Below the pieces are notes generated by a model. That model was not told where the DNA came from. It searched no databases and saw only the letters and a program-made list of their open reading frames with translations. A stretch of DNA of 64,000 bases, from the NCBI GenBank assembly GCA_029255685.2, contig CM055312.2, positions 50,936,202 through 51,000,201 of the forward strand, given 5' to 3'. The translations under genes and the position numbers were made by a program. Shown piece by piece: positions 33,787 through 45,537 of this stretch. The first letter of the stretch is position 1. Every line of letters begins with the position of its first letter. Origin of the DNA: Silene conica (Eukaryota > Streptophyta > Magnoliopsida > Caryophyllales > Caryophyllaceae).

Positions 33787-36240
33787 AGTCGATGTTGAAA
33801 AATTAAACTACAACAATAAAAGGAAAACAACATCATTTTTAAATTCATAATTTAAACTAAAAACTTTAAGTTTAGTTATGTATTTACTTAATGATCTCTT
33901 ACCCAATTAAGTAAACAATCCCGAGACCCAAACCCATACTAATCCGGGCACGGTGTAGCCGATTCAACCCGTATCGGTATAATTTGGTGGATTAACTCTT
34001 TAATCGGTTCTACTCTTAGAACTCTCGGTCGACAATTTTCTTAAAATTATCTTTAGCCCGAACTTATTGCAACTACGGTTACGAATACTTTCGTTGAGAT
34101 CAACCAAATTTCAAGGTGTAATCTTATTACCCCACTTACCCAACGTGACAATTTTAGTACCCCGGTGTAGCCGAGCCTACGTCCTTGTGAAGAAGGGATT
34201 CATGGGTCCGTACTTTTTGGTAAGGCTAAGTCTCAATGTTTATATGTAAGAGATCTAGTCAAATTATTATCTATCTCCGTATAAGTGAACTAAGTCGGTG
34301 AATTATCGATAAAATAAAAGACTAGGTCGACTAGGTCGAAACATGCATGATACGATGTATGACGATTTGGCTATGCATGCAAACATATAAAAAGCAAAAT
34401 AAAAGCATAAATAAACCCTAGTATGGCCTTTCCTAGAAAAGAAATAACAAAGTACAAATTCGGAAACCAACTCCTTTGGTCCCTTGAACTTCACGCGGCA
34501 CGCACTTCGAGGTAAACACCGTCTTGATCGGAACTCCTTTCCGAATGGCACCGTCTTCAAGGAACTCCGGATTTTACAAAATTACAACTTTTCTAGTCTA
34601 CTTTATACATTATAAAATAGAAATAAATTACAATTGGGTGATACGAGATCACAAAATTACAACCGAATCGGTAACCCCTTACATTACGGGAAATACCGAT
34701 TAAAAACTAGGCCATACTAAGTAAATTACATAATTCCCAAAATTACGTAAAAATAAATCATGACATTCATAATATAAATATGCAATGCTTAAATAAATAT
34801 GAATTAACATGCAAATCCTAAGCCAAATCGTCCTATTTAAAACACTTATTTAAATAGTTATCGTAAACCTCGGTTTTTATGGAATTGCGTGTTTTAACGT
34901 TTAACAACACTATGCATTAAATGAAACGGTTTTCATCCTTAAGTTAATCATCCTAACTCGCATAGGATTCAAAATTTAGTCTTACTCAAACTTTGAACAT
35001 GAATTAACTTAATATATTTTAATATTGATCGGTATTACTCGGTTTTTCGGGAAAAACAATATAAAATTCAAAAGAGACATTTAAAATTTCGAAAATTCAA
35101 AATTCAAATTTTGAAAAATCCAGAATGTTCTTAAAATTTTCAGAAAGTTAAAATATTAGTATTTTAAACGGTTTTATTATTATTTCGAAAATAACACGTA
35201 AAACGAGCAATTTAAGTCGGAAAATTCAATAATTAACTTCATAAATGCAAATTAAATACTAATAATAATTTTTATACCTTCCAAAACCTTTTTAAGAACA
35301 CAAGATGGACAGAAAATTAAATGGCACATTGCCCCATAGCCGAAATTTTAAAGCATGCCTCCTTTTAATTTAATTTTAATTGCTACTTTTAACAAAACAA
35401 AATTAAATTAATACAAATCAAATCTGAAACTTTAGGCACCCAAGAATATTTTCATGATGAACATATCACATATGACTAAAATGGGTTATATTTTCGGCCA
35501 TTTTTAACAACATTTGCAAATTTTAACGATTTACGTCATATATCATACGATTTTAACATTTAAAATTATTTCTCAAGCATAAAATAAGATAAAATTCTCG
35601 AAAATTTTATACATGCTGGAAATAATATATATGACATCGTGTTAAATTTTTATGGCCAAATTCCAACTTAAACTATTAAAGTCGAAATTATGTCACTAAT
35701 TACCCGATTTTTACATTAAAAATCTATAATATTGCAATATTTGAGATAAATTTCTGGAAAATTCAACATAAATTTAAATATTGCATGTGACATCCTCATA
35801 AATTTTTATAGTCAAATTCATAATATAACTATTTTAACCCATTTTTATTCATCTTTTTGCATTTTAACCATTAAAATTCATATCACACGATTTAAAGGTC
35901 TATAATTTACGAAAATTCATATTCATATTATAGAAAATACATGTGATATCATACTGAAAAATCTCGGCCAGAAGCTAATTTTAACTATTTTTCCCAAAAT
36001 TAATCATTTTTAACCATTAAAACGCATTAAAAACCGAAATAAAAATACCAATGATCAATATTCATGCAAAATATATTCCAAATATTCTAAATCATATTAG
36101 AAAACAGTAGGTATCATGCTAAAATAATTTCGTCCATATCTTATATCATACGAAAATTCAAGTTTTATTTTTGTTATCATAATAACTCCGTAAAAACGAA
36201 ACGGAAAGCATGCAAACAACCATTTTGCTCTGATACCAAT
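33787..36240 (-). other. Element D leader and primer-binding site
   Basis: 2.45 kb, AT-rich, no gene. The primer-binding site (minus strand TGGTATCAGAGC) is at 36227-36238. Leader blocks shared with C: GAGTTCTAAGAGTAGAACCG on the minus strand near 34000-34030, and the region about 34450-34560 that matches the GACGGTG block of C. Confidence 0.75.
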
Positions 36241-37496
36241 TGTTAGGTTTAAGTAGTTGCTCATAAACTAATTTAGTCATACTAACAAACCTTTTAATTA
36301 ACAAGATAATAAACTCGTTTATTATGATCTTATGCATGCTAATAAAATGCGGAAAGAGGAGAAAACCGTGTTCTTACACTCGGTCCAAATATATTGCAAG
36401 GATGATCCTCCGAGTACCCAATATAGAATACCTCCTCCGGATGCACCAAGACAAGCCCCAAAAGAACCGAAACTTTGTATGCTAGACTTGGAATCGGTTT
36501 TCTTCCTTAAACTAATTCTAATCACTCTTATTAGAATTATATTTTAATACTACTCTTAGTATAAATTATTATCTTATAATATGTATTTTAGAGGTAGAAA
36601 ATTTTCTCTCTTCTTGTGTAGTGTTTCGGCTAGGGCAACAACAACAACAAGAAGTAGTGAATGAATATAACATATCTTTATATATCAAGCATGCTTATTT
36701 AGATAATCAAATAACTATAAGCATGGTATATGGGGAAGGGGTTGCCGGTTTTGGGATGCCACAAAGGGGAACACATTCACTTCTCAAGACACTAGGGAAG
36801 CATCTAGGTTAGTGTTCTCAAGGTGGTCTTTTAATGATTGTGTTTTGTACATTAAACCCACACAACCAACCCCACTTAACCGGCCCCTTTAATCCTTAAA
36901 AAGGATTTCATTTTACAACTTTGTAAAATGTATAATTTATACAAAGTGTGACATCCTATATGTCATATAATATGTTTTAGTACATTTAAAACATATAAAT
37001 ATTTATCATATAAATATTATACATAAATAAATCATATTTATTAATTAATAAGTAATTCGAAATTACAAATGTAAAATGATCATTTATCGTCAATACGATT
37101 TACAACCTTTGTATTAATTTCAACCCAATTCATTCTAATTACGATATCTTAAAATATCGTTTAATGTTTAACAATTGACACGTTTCAATTTTAAACAAAA
37201 ATCTTACATTAAGATTTAACCTCTAATTTCTCGATATACGAGTTTAAGGAATATGATCAAATCGTATCAATATACATTTGATCACTTTATCAATTAAGGG
37301 AATTGTCCTAAAGGTGTGACCTAAAGGGATCAACTGACCACCACCGTCATACGACAGTAATGTCAAACTCTAGCTAGCCAATCATTACCGATTAATGTTG
37401 GTCAGTTGACTAATAATTCGTATCATCCCTTGCGCATTCTTGTTATGAGATTTAATTACGTGATCGCACTTATTGTTGAGGACACATTTCCCAACA
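36241..37496 (-). mobile_element. 5' LTR of element D
   Basis: 1256 bp, no visible difference from the other LTR. Short frames at 36332-36547 and 36621-36812 recur in both LTRs; they are not genes. Confidence 0.9.
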
Positions 37497-37501
37497 GTCG
37501 A

Positions 37502-38716
37502 CTGATCAACATTTATCGATAATGATTGGCTGTCTAGAGTTTGACATTATCGTCATATGATGGTGGTGATCAGTTGATCCCTTAAGGTCATATCTTTAGG
37601 GAATTTCGTCTCAATGGAATAATTAATTAATATTGTATTGGATACAAATTAATTAATAACTGGAAATTTTGGAAATAATTTTATATGACGAATATTATTT
37701 ATAATGGGATTATAATAATAATTAAAGTTAAAGTAATATAATTGTTTTATTACTCGGTTTTATTTATTCGTTTAGGAAACGATTAAATTGAGAATGAACA
37801 CGGTTGATCATAAAATTACAAAGAGTTGTAATTAAATTATGACATTACATTTTTTGTACAATAATAATTTCGAATTATTAGTGTATTTATTTAAATGTAA
37901 TAAATTTGTAAATTATGAATTTTAATAGTTAAAATTGCACAATTAACAAATTGAGTCATGTGTTATGGAACATATGTGACATGTTACAAATTAACACAAT
38001 TGACAAAGATAAAATGGGTCCATTTTGGACCTCATTTGGACCGTGTAAACATGTAGTATACATGTGAGTTTGTGTGTGTAAGTGTATAAGGATTGTGTGT
38101 GTAAGTGAATGTGTAAGAGTGTAAGGCATATTCTTGCCTTTGTGTAAGTAAAAGAAAGGCATGCATAGGCCATTGTGGGCATGTGATTGCCGGCCAAAGA
38201 GTGAGCAAGTAAGCTCACATTTGCTCTTTAAATACACTCAAACACACCTCACAAATGACTAAGGGTTTTTGCACACTAGTTGTTGTTGCTAAGTTGATGC
38301 TTACACTAACACAACACCACAACATCATTCTCAATATATTTCTAAGTAAAATAGTTTTTACTAAGGAAATAATTATTTTCTATACTAATAATATTAAGAG
38401 TAATATTATTATTATTATTTCTAGTATAGTTATACTAATTTTCTAGTAACAAAATTAGTATTAGTTTGAGATCGGGTCCTTGATACGCATCTTTTGGAGA
38501 CGATTTTTCTTAGATCGTTTAAGGGTATTTCGGTGGTTTGAAGACTCATATAATAGGTGATTATTGAGTATAAACCTTCTAAAACCAATGTAAGGACTAT
38601 CTCATCTTATGATATCATCTTGCATGCATAAGATCCATTTAAGTTTTATGACTAAACTTAAAGAAACAAAACTCACATTAGATTTGAGTATAAAATAAGG
38701 AACCTAGTTTCCAACA
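37502..38716 (+). mobile_element. 3' LTR of element C, remaining 1215 bp
   Basis: Continues from 29099 after element D. 93 plus 1215 equals the 1308 bp of the 5' LTR. Followed by target duplication CATCT. Confidence 0.9.
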
Positions 38717-39209
38717 CATCTGTAGCTGGATGAAAAGCCGTACTCATCTTTAACTGTGTGCCTAACGCGGTTTGCAGCTCCTGCCAAAATCTGGAGATAA
38801 ATCTCGAGTCGCGATCGGAAACAATATCCTTAGGAACTCCATGCAACTTGACGACGTTCTGTAGATATGACTTTGCCAACTCAGCCTTACTCCAGGTATC
38901 CTTCATTGGAATGAAGTGAGCGGACTTGGTCAATCTATCCACGATTACCCAGATCATGTTGTTGCCCTTCTGAGTGCGAGGCAACCCCACAATGAAATCC
39001 ATAGAAATATTCTCCCACTTCCATTCAGGTACATCCAGTGGCTGAATCTTTCCCTGAGGTCTCTTATGCTCACCCTTTACCCTTTGACACGTCAGGCACC
39101 GCGATACAAACTCGGCAACCTCCTTTTTCATATTGGGCCACCAGAAAGTCTTCTTGAGGTCTTTGTACAATTTGTCACCCCCCCGGGTGAACGGAGTATG
39201 ACGTAGCAT
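38717..39209 (-). pseudogene. Element B integrase, N-terminal half
   Basis: This frame contains the zinc-binding region (GGDKLYKDLKKTFWW...CLTCQRVK) and the first two catalytic aspartates (SMDFIVGLPR and IVSDRDSRF), ending at the junction with element C in TAFHPATD. It continues at 20987. The upstream frame is joined through a run of seven G (about 39177-39183) where one extra base shifts the phase in HPGGDK. A second phase change lies near 39285. Between 39210 and 39280 the linker to RNase H is readable in another frame. Confidence 0.85.
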
Positions 39210-39280
39210 GAGCTTCTGTTAAAATTTTCTTTTTCAATTCCTCATTATCCGGTATACACCATCTCCCACTGAATCTCAGG

Positions 39281-40462
39281 CTATCGTTTATCATGGACAC
39301 TGAATTTGGATTCGGTCCCACTATCACTTCCCTCGATCATTCTCCGCCACTTCTGAATCCTCAAGTCTTCTTTCTGCAATTCCCTGATTTCTCCATACAA
39401 TTCCGGCTCCACTGTTAGATCACTAAGTGTATCCCCTTTCCGAATCATACAAATTCCCATTTCACCCAACTCATTATGCAGTCGTATCCTCGATCTGGCA
39501 CTTCGCAACGCATGAACAGATTTCCTACTCAAGGCATCAGCAACTACATTAGCCTTGCCCTCATGATAGACAATCTGCATATCGTAGTCGCCAATTAATT
39601 CTATCCACCTCCTCTGCCTCATATTTAGCTCTCGCTGAGTATAGATGTACTTCAAACTTTTGTGGTCCGAAAACACCTTAAATGTGGCTCCATAAAGGTA
39701 ATGGCGCCACAGTTTCAGTGCAAACACAACTGCCCCTAACTCCAAGTCATGGGTAGGATAATTCTCTTCATAGGTCTTTAATTGACGGGAAGCATAGGCT
39801 ATCACTCTCCCATTCTGCATTAGTACACATCCCATCCCATGTTTCGAAGCGTCGGTATAAACTTCAAAGTTATCATTCCCATCTGGCAAGGCAAGGATAG
39901 GAGCTGTCGTCAGACGTTCCTTAAGAGTTAAGAACGCCTTCTCACAACTCTCATCCCATATGAAACGATTCTCCTTTCTCATTAACGACGTCAGCGGCTT
40001 AGCTAGCTTCGAGAAGTCTTTGACAAATCTCCTGTAGTACCCAGCTAACCCCAAGAAACTTCGGATCTCTCCCACATTCTTTAGACTTTGCCATCTTGTC
40101 ACAGCTTCGATCTTGCTAGGGTCCACAGACACCCCCTCCTTGGAAATTACATGACCCAAGAAAGCAACTTTCTCTAACCAGAATTCGCATTTACTCAGCT
40201 TAGCATATAACCCATTCTCCTCTAGAGTCCTCAACACTGCCCTCAGATGCTCTTCGTGCTCCTCCCTATTCTTGGAATATACCAAGATGTTGTCGATAAA
40301 CACAACCACGAACTTATCCAGGTATGGACTGAATACCCGGTTCATCAAATCCATGAACACTGCTGGTGCATTAGTCAACCCGAACGGCATAACCACAAAT
40401 TCGTAGTGGCCATACCTTGTTCTAAAAGCGGTCTTGGGGATATCTTCATCTTTAATCCTCAA
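39281..40462 (-). pseudogene. Element B reverse transcriptase (2nd half) and RNase H
   Basis: Directly in frame after a TAA (codon at 40465-40463) that interrupts RSGYH-stop-LRIK, where related elements have CAA or CAG (a C-to-T change would explain it). It has [12 protein letters not shown]. The catalytic motif is altered to [12 protein letters not shown]: the second active-site Asp is Asn (GAC to AAC, near 40293). RNase H follows, with [20 protein letters not shown] and [14 protein letters not shown], full length. The reverse transcriptase could not work even without the stop. Confidence 0.85.
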
Positions 40463-42562
40463 TTAGTGATAACCCGATCTCAGATCAATTTTTGAAAAGA
40501 CCCTGGCTCCACTCAACTGGTCGAATAGATCGTCAATTCTTGGCAAGGGGTAGCGGTTCTTAATAGTCACATTGTTCAACTCTCGGTAGTCAACGCAAAG
40601 TCTCAGACTCCCGTTCTTCTTCTTTACAAAAAGTACGGGTGCTCCCCAAGGCGACACACTAGGCCGGATGAATCCCTTCTCAGCCAATTCATCCAGTTGC
40701 TTCTTCAATTCTTCCATTTCCTTTGGTCCCATACGGTAAGGTGATTTTGATATTGGTCCTGTACCAGGCTTGAGATCGATAGAGAAGTCGACCTCCCTCC
40801 TAGGTGGTAATCCCGACACATCGTCTCGGAACACACCCTCAAACTCCCTCACTACAGGTATCTCACTAACACTCGGAGTCTCCGCCTCACAGTTCCACAT
40901 CTGGCACAAGATTAAACTTTCCCCCTTCCGCAGGCTCGACTTAAGGGTATTGACTGATATGAACTTGACCTTAGGTTTAACCACGAATCCCCTATAGGTA
41001 ACTCTCACCCCCTTAGGTCCTCTCAGAGAAATTTTCTTTTGGTAACAATCAATAAAAGCTCGGTATTTCCCCAGCCAATCCATTCCCAGGATTACTTCAA
41101 AGTCCCCCAATGGAAACTCGATAAGGTCGCAATGGAAAACCACTTCTCCAATCCTGATGGGCACACTCTTAAAGACCCTATTACATGACACCGATTCCCC
41201 GGATGGTATTGTTACAGAGTCCTCAACCCAGTCATAGATGTCAAGCCCTAACTCCCTAGCATGTTCTCTAGACACAAAAGAATGGGTTGCGCCAGAATCA
41301 AAGAGTACGAAAGTAGGTTTAAGATTCACAAGAAAAGTACCAGCCACGACGTGGGCGTCCTCCTGGGCAGCCTGTTTCTCCATGGCAAAGAGCTTGCCAC
41401 TAGTCTTCACTCCACTCTGGCTAGTAGAGGCTGCTCCTGTCTGTTGATTGCCTTCAGTTGTGGTCTTCTGATTACTGCCACTCCCGTTGTACTGGTTATG
41501 TTGAGAACGGTTTTGATAATTGTTATAGCTCTTCTGGTAGTTATTGCTAGTACCAGATCTCGAATTCCCTCCATAGCCTGACATAGGAGCACAGTAACCT
41601 CCACTCCCCGAAGTGTTCATGCGGGACCCACTGTACCCCGGAGTTGGGGTACGGTAACCCCCAGATTGGTATCCTCCCGAAGATCGACATACAGCCTGCT
41701 TATGCCCCGTCTTTCCACATCCATAACACACGATCCTCACAGAACTGGTTCCTGAACTCCCACTCCTGTAGTTTCCTCCACTCTGGTTCCTGGTACCAGC
41801 CGAAGCACTGCTATTGAAATATCCACTGTACTTGTTAGAATTCTGCTTTTTCGACCCTGAATTGTCACTCAAGGTCTCAGTCTTCCTCTTGTCACTTCTA
41901 GTCTTCTTTTCCTCTTTGATCATATCTGCGAGCCTCTCTACTGCCCCAGCCCGCAAATAGATATCTCGGACGGTAGTGGGTGGTGCAGCAATGAGTCTCT
42001 TCTTAACAGCTATGGTTAACCCTCTCTCAAACTTCATGGCAAGCATCGGCTCATCCATCTCCATCTCCCCCACATGGCCCAGTAACTGAAGAAATTTCCG
42101 GTAGTAAACCTCCACGGTCATCTCGTCAGTCATACGAAAAAGTTCAAACTCTTCCCTCAGCTTGCTCTTTTGGAACTCTGGTAGAAATACCTCAAATAGG
42201 ATCCTCTTAAAAGCAAACCACTCCACATGGTTAATTCCATGTCCCATAGCTGCTTCCCGGATTTCCCCCTTGTTACCGGTCCACCAGTCACCAACCATTC
42301 CTCTCAAGTAATGAGCAGCTTGGTCTACTCTCAGCTCTTCTGGACAGTCTATCAACTCGAACAAGTTGCTGAACTCTCGACACCACTCCCCGAGTAAATG
42401 AGGTTCCCCCTCTCCAGTGAATTGCGTAGGGTTATACCTTGCGATGATGGTACTCATTTTGACAGAATCCAAGCGTTTGGCCCGGAGAGCCGCATTCTCT
42501 GCTAATATTCGATGTAGTTCCTCTTGAGTGATGTCAGCCGCGTTATTCCTTCTCGGAGGCTT
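40463..42562 (-). pseudogene. Element B gag, protease and start of reverse transcriptase
   Basis: A long open frame. A capsid domain (from [19 protein letters not shown]) is followed by a serine/glycine-rich region, one CCHC knuckle [14 protein letters not shown], protease [12 protein letters not shown] and [14 protein letters not shown], then reverse transcriptase up to KIDLRSGYH. The frame is open upstream to AAG-CCT-CCG-AGA at 42562; related Tekay gags begin Met-Pro-Pro-Arg-Arg, so the start ATG appears to have become AAG. The next in-frame ATG is at about codon 36 (near 42457), inside the domain start. Start-codon loss is an inference from family knowledge. Confidence 0.85.
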
Positions 42563-43119
42563 CTATAATATACATGGAAAACAATGAGCCCTGGTTAAAG
42601 TAAGGGTACTCACTTAGACTTACATCTCTATCATGGTAGTACCATTATTCTCATGCCTTACAGTATTGATAACTCTTCCTAGCACAGTATCTATCATAGA
42701 GGCTTAGGGATCACATAACCGCATATCATTAGGCATGCATAACTATTAATACAATACCGATTATCTCATATATCCTCATTATCATGTACTTTATGAAAAA
42801 CAACCATATAATTCTTATATGGATACGCTTTCTTTCTCATACATCCCAGCCACATAACTAAAAGATTCATATAACCCCTTATCATGCTTGACCATGAGTT
42901 CCCATCACTTCCTATTCTACCCTTTTCGCTCGTATTCACTCAAGGTACCCGGGTACAACTGAGAGGGCCTTTGGTTTAGTGTCAGGGGGTCCCAGACTCA
43001 TACTTCCCCTTTAGTGTGCTCCTAACAGTTCTATCCCGGGGTTCATTTTATTTAGACTCTTCCTACATTCATTGGGTTCATTAGGTTAGGCCTGAGGATC
43101 GTTCGCTCTGATACCACTT
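42563..43119 (-). promoter_or_regulatory. Element B leader and primer-binding site
   Basis: The minus-strand sequence TGGTATCAGAGC at 43116-43105 lies next to the LTR and matches initiator tRNA-Met. The remaining 0.55 kb is leader without a gene. Confidence 0.85.
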
Positions 43120-44050
43120 TGTAACACCCCCATTTATTTAGAGGCCTGATCTAGCATTTCCCCAAATAATCAAGGGTGTTACCATCTCGGATAACCGAGG
43201 CAGTAGATAACAAATCGAAGAAACACAGTACTTTATTTGGTAATTAAAATGGTAAAACATGAAGTCTCCAAAACAACTCTATTACAACTGTCTCATGATA
43301 AAAATGAAGTTTAACTAAGTAACGTCATCTATTACTAGACTGGTCAGGTTCATAGCCTCTCCTCCCATCCAGCTCCCGTGAGTCCAAGACCTGTCAATCT
43401 GCTCCCCAATAAATTGGATCAACACAGACACAAATAAGCAAACAGGGTCAACACATGGTTGAGTAGGTAATATAATCAAGACATGAAACAACACAATATA
43501 CATTTTCTCCATCTCCACAACCTCTAATTCTCCATTTCACCTCCAACACACCACACCTCCCATGGCCATATCACAAGTCCCTTATCACAAGACCCATATC
43601 ACAAGACCCATTTCACAACCTCCGATCTCCACATTATTCGATATTAAACATTCAATCACAATATATATCACCATGAAATATATCAATCAGATAATGAGTA
43701 TCCTCATGTCAAATCACAATTACCACATAGATATTCCCCTACCTCAATAGTCGGATGAAGTCGTCAGTTGCACAGCTGCTAAAAATGTTCTACTCGGAAA
43801 TAGTTACCTAAACGTGTAATGCGCATGATTAATAAGACTCCCTAATTTACGTGATACAAGTACGACTACTAAATATAGAAACTTTCCTAAAGTAGGCATC
43901 TCCCAAAATAGTAACTTCTAAAAATAGATACTTTGGTTTTGAAATTCAAACTATTTAAAATATTCATTTAATAACCACATCAAAACCTTCCTATAATAAA
44001 CACCCATATTCCCATACTAATAATTCTAATATTGGTAAGTAAATTAATAC

Positions 44051-44093
<43 letters not shown>

Positions 44094-44541
44094 CATAAAT
44101 AAACATTTTAACCCAAAATAACATTCTCTTACCCGTGTACTAGCACCCGTGACAACAGCCCCCTTAAGACCACCGTGACACGCCCTACTACCACCGACAG
44201 TCACCGACACAAACACCCAGATTGCCTTCTGCCACCACAACCACCAGCCACCTGACCGACAGCCGCCGGTGAGTTGAACCTGGGCCCAGATCAGGCCTGG
44301 TTCCTTACCCACGACCCTGACCACGCTACTTTAACCATCACTTCGACGCAATCCCCGCCACAACCAACACCAGCCTCGACCACCAGGACCACCCCTGGAC
44401 TCCAGACTCCAGACACGGTGGTAACATCGCATTCACTTCCCCCGAGTCCTCAATGCTACCACCCCAAACACCCTTGTACACGCCTATACAAAAACAAAAC
44501 TGGACTACAACAAAACACAACTTCACGACCACCCCTGACAA
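43120..44541 (-). mobile_element. 5' LTR of element B, left part
   Basis: 1422 bp from TGTAACACCCCC to the target duplication GACAA (44537-44541) of element E. Its AAT run at 44054-44093 is shorter than in the other LTR. Confidence 0.9.
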
Positions 44542-45537
44542 TGTTGGGGCTGGTGTCCTTGACAATTAAGTACAATGACTTATTAAATCTCTTTAAGGAT
44601 CACAAGGGCATACTTCAGTATTATTACCAGTTGATCCACGTTTATCAATAACGGTTGGCTTGCTAGATAAGTTTGACGTTATTGTCATACAGATGGCGGT
44701 GATCAACTAGTCCCTATACGTCACACCTATAGGACACGTTTGAGAGATGTGAAGGTATGAAAATACAGTCACATTTATGCCGGATACGACTAAACAGTTA
44801 GTCAGAGGTATTGACTATTGAATTAGTCAATAAGATGTTGAGATTATTATTTAATACGGATTAAATAATTTTAGCTAATACGGATTACATGATTAATTCG
44901 TAAATTAAATATAAACGGTTATATTTAATTAAATATTGTATTCGCATATTAATATAAACAGTTATATTAATTTGGGTAATTATACAATATCGTATTTTAT
45001 CAGACCATTATTAATACATCGACTGCGTTAATATCTGATAACAAGTATGCGATTTATAATTAAAATCCCGCAAATAACTTATAGCTAAATGGGTCGAATC
45101 ACGAATTAGAATAAGGTAAGAGTGGAAAGCCCACTCTTACCCTATTCGAAAAATTCGGCCGAGTATACTACATAAGGAGAAGACTTCTCCTTATGTCAGG
45201 TTACTCTTGTTGCACTGTAAAACACAATCTTAAGAAAATTAGGGTTTGAGAGCATTCTTCTCCGATAACCCAGATCTCACATCTAAACTCAAAAGGCTCT
45301 CCCTATATTGCAAGGCAATTGGAGAGGATTTCTAGCACACGCGGCAGCGTCTCAATCTAAGTCTTGGGTGCAAGTTATAGGAGGGAATTTGTGTTAATTC
45401 CTGTTCTTAGGCCTTTCGCACAAGGACTAAAGGTTGTACTCCTTTTCATGCATTATTTATCTTATGACTATATTCACAATTGTAATTTTCATTATAATCC
45501 TGCAAGTTTAGGGCGAATACATGCTTTATTCCCCACA
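44542..45537 (+). mobile_element. 5' LTR of element E
   Basis: 996 bp, TG...CA, followed two bases later by the primer-binding site. Confidence 0.9.

Larger units (their letters stand above)
29100..37496 (-). mobile_element. Element D: gag-only Ty1/copia retrotransposon, youngest insertion
   Basis: LTRs at 29100-30355 and 36241-37496 are both 1256 bp, and I found no difference on reading them against each other. The target duplication GTCGA is at 29095-29099 and 37497-37501. The primer-binding site adjoins the right LTR, so it reads on the minus strand. It is 8397 bp and encodes only gag (32878-33786). Identical LTRs imply very recent insertion, so a trans source of copia pol was active recently. 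Confidence 0.9.
20993..38716 (+). mobile_element. Element C: gag-only Ty1/copia retrotransposon, inserted in the integrase of B
   Basis: LTRs begin TGTTGGAGGAAGTGTCC and end AGTTTCCAACA. The target duplication CATCT is at 20988-20992 and 38717-38721. The 5' LTR is 1308 bp (20993-22300). The 3' LTR is 29007-29099 plus 37502-38716, also 1308 bp once element D is removed. Without D the element is about 9.3 kb. The only coding sequence is an intact 302-codon gag, and no protease, integrase, reverse transcriptase or RNase H trace was found. I count about seven differences between the LTRs. It must have used enzymes from another element. Confidence 0.85.
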
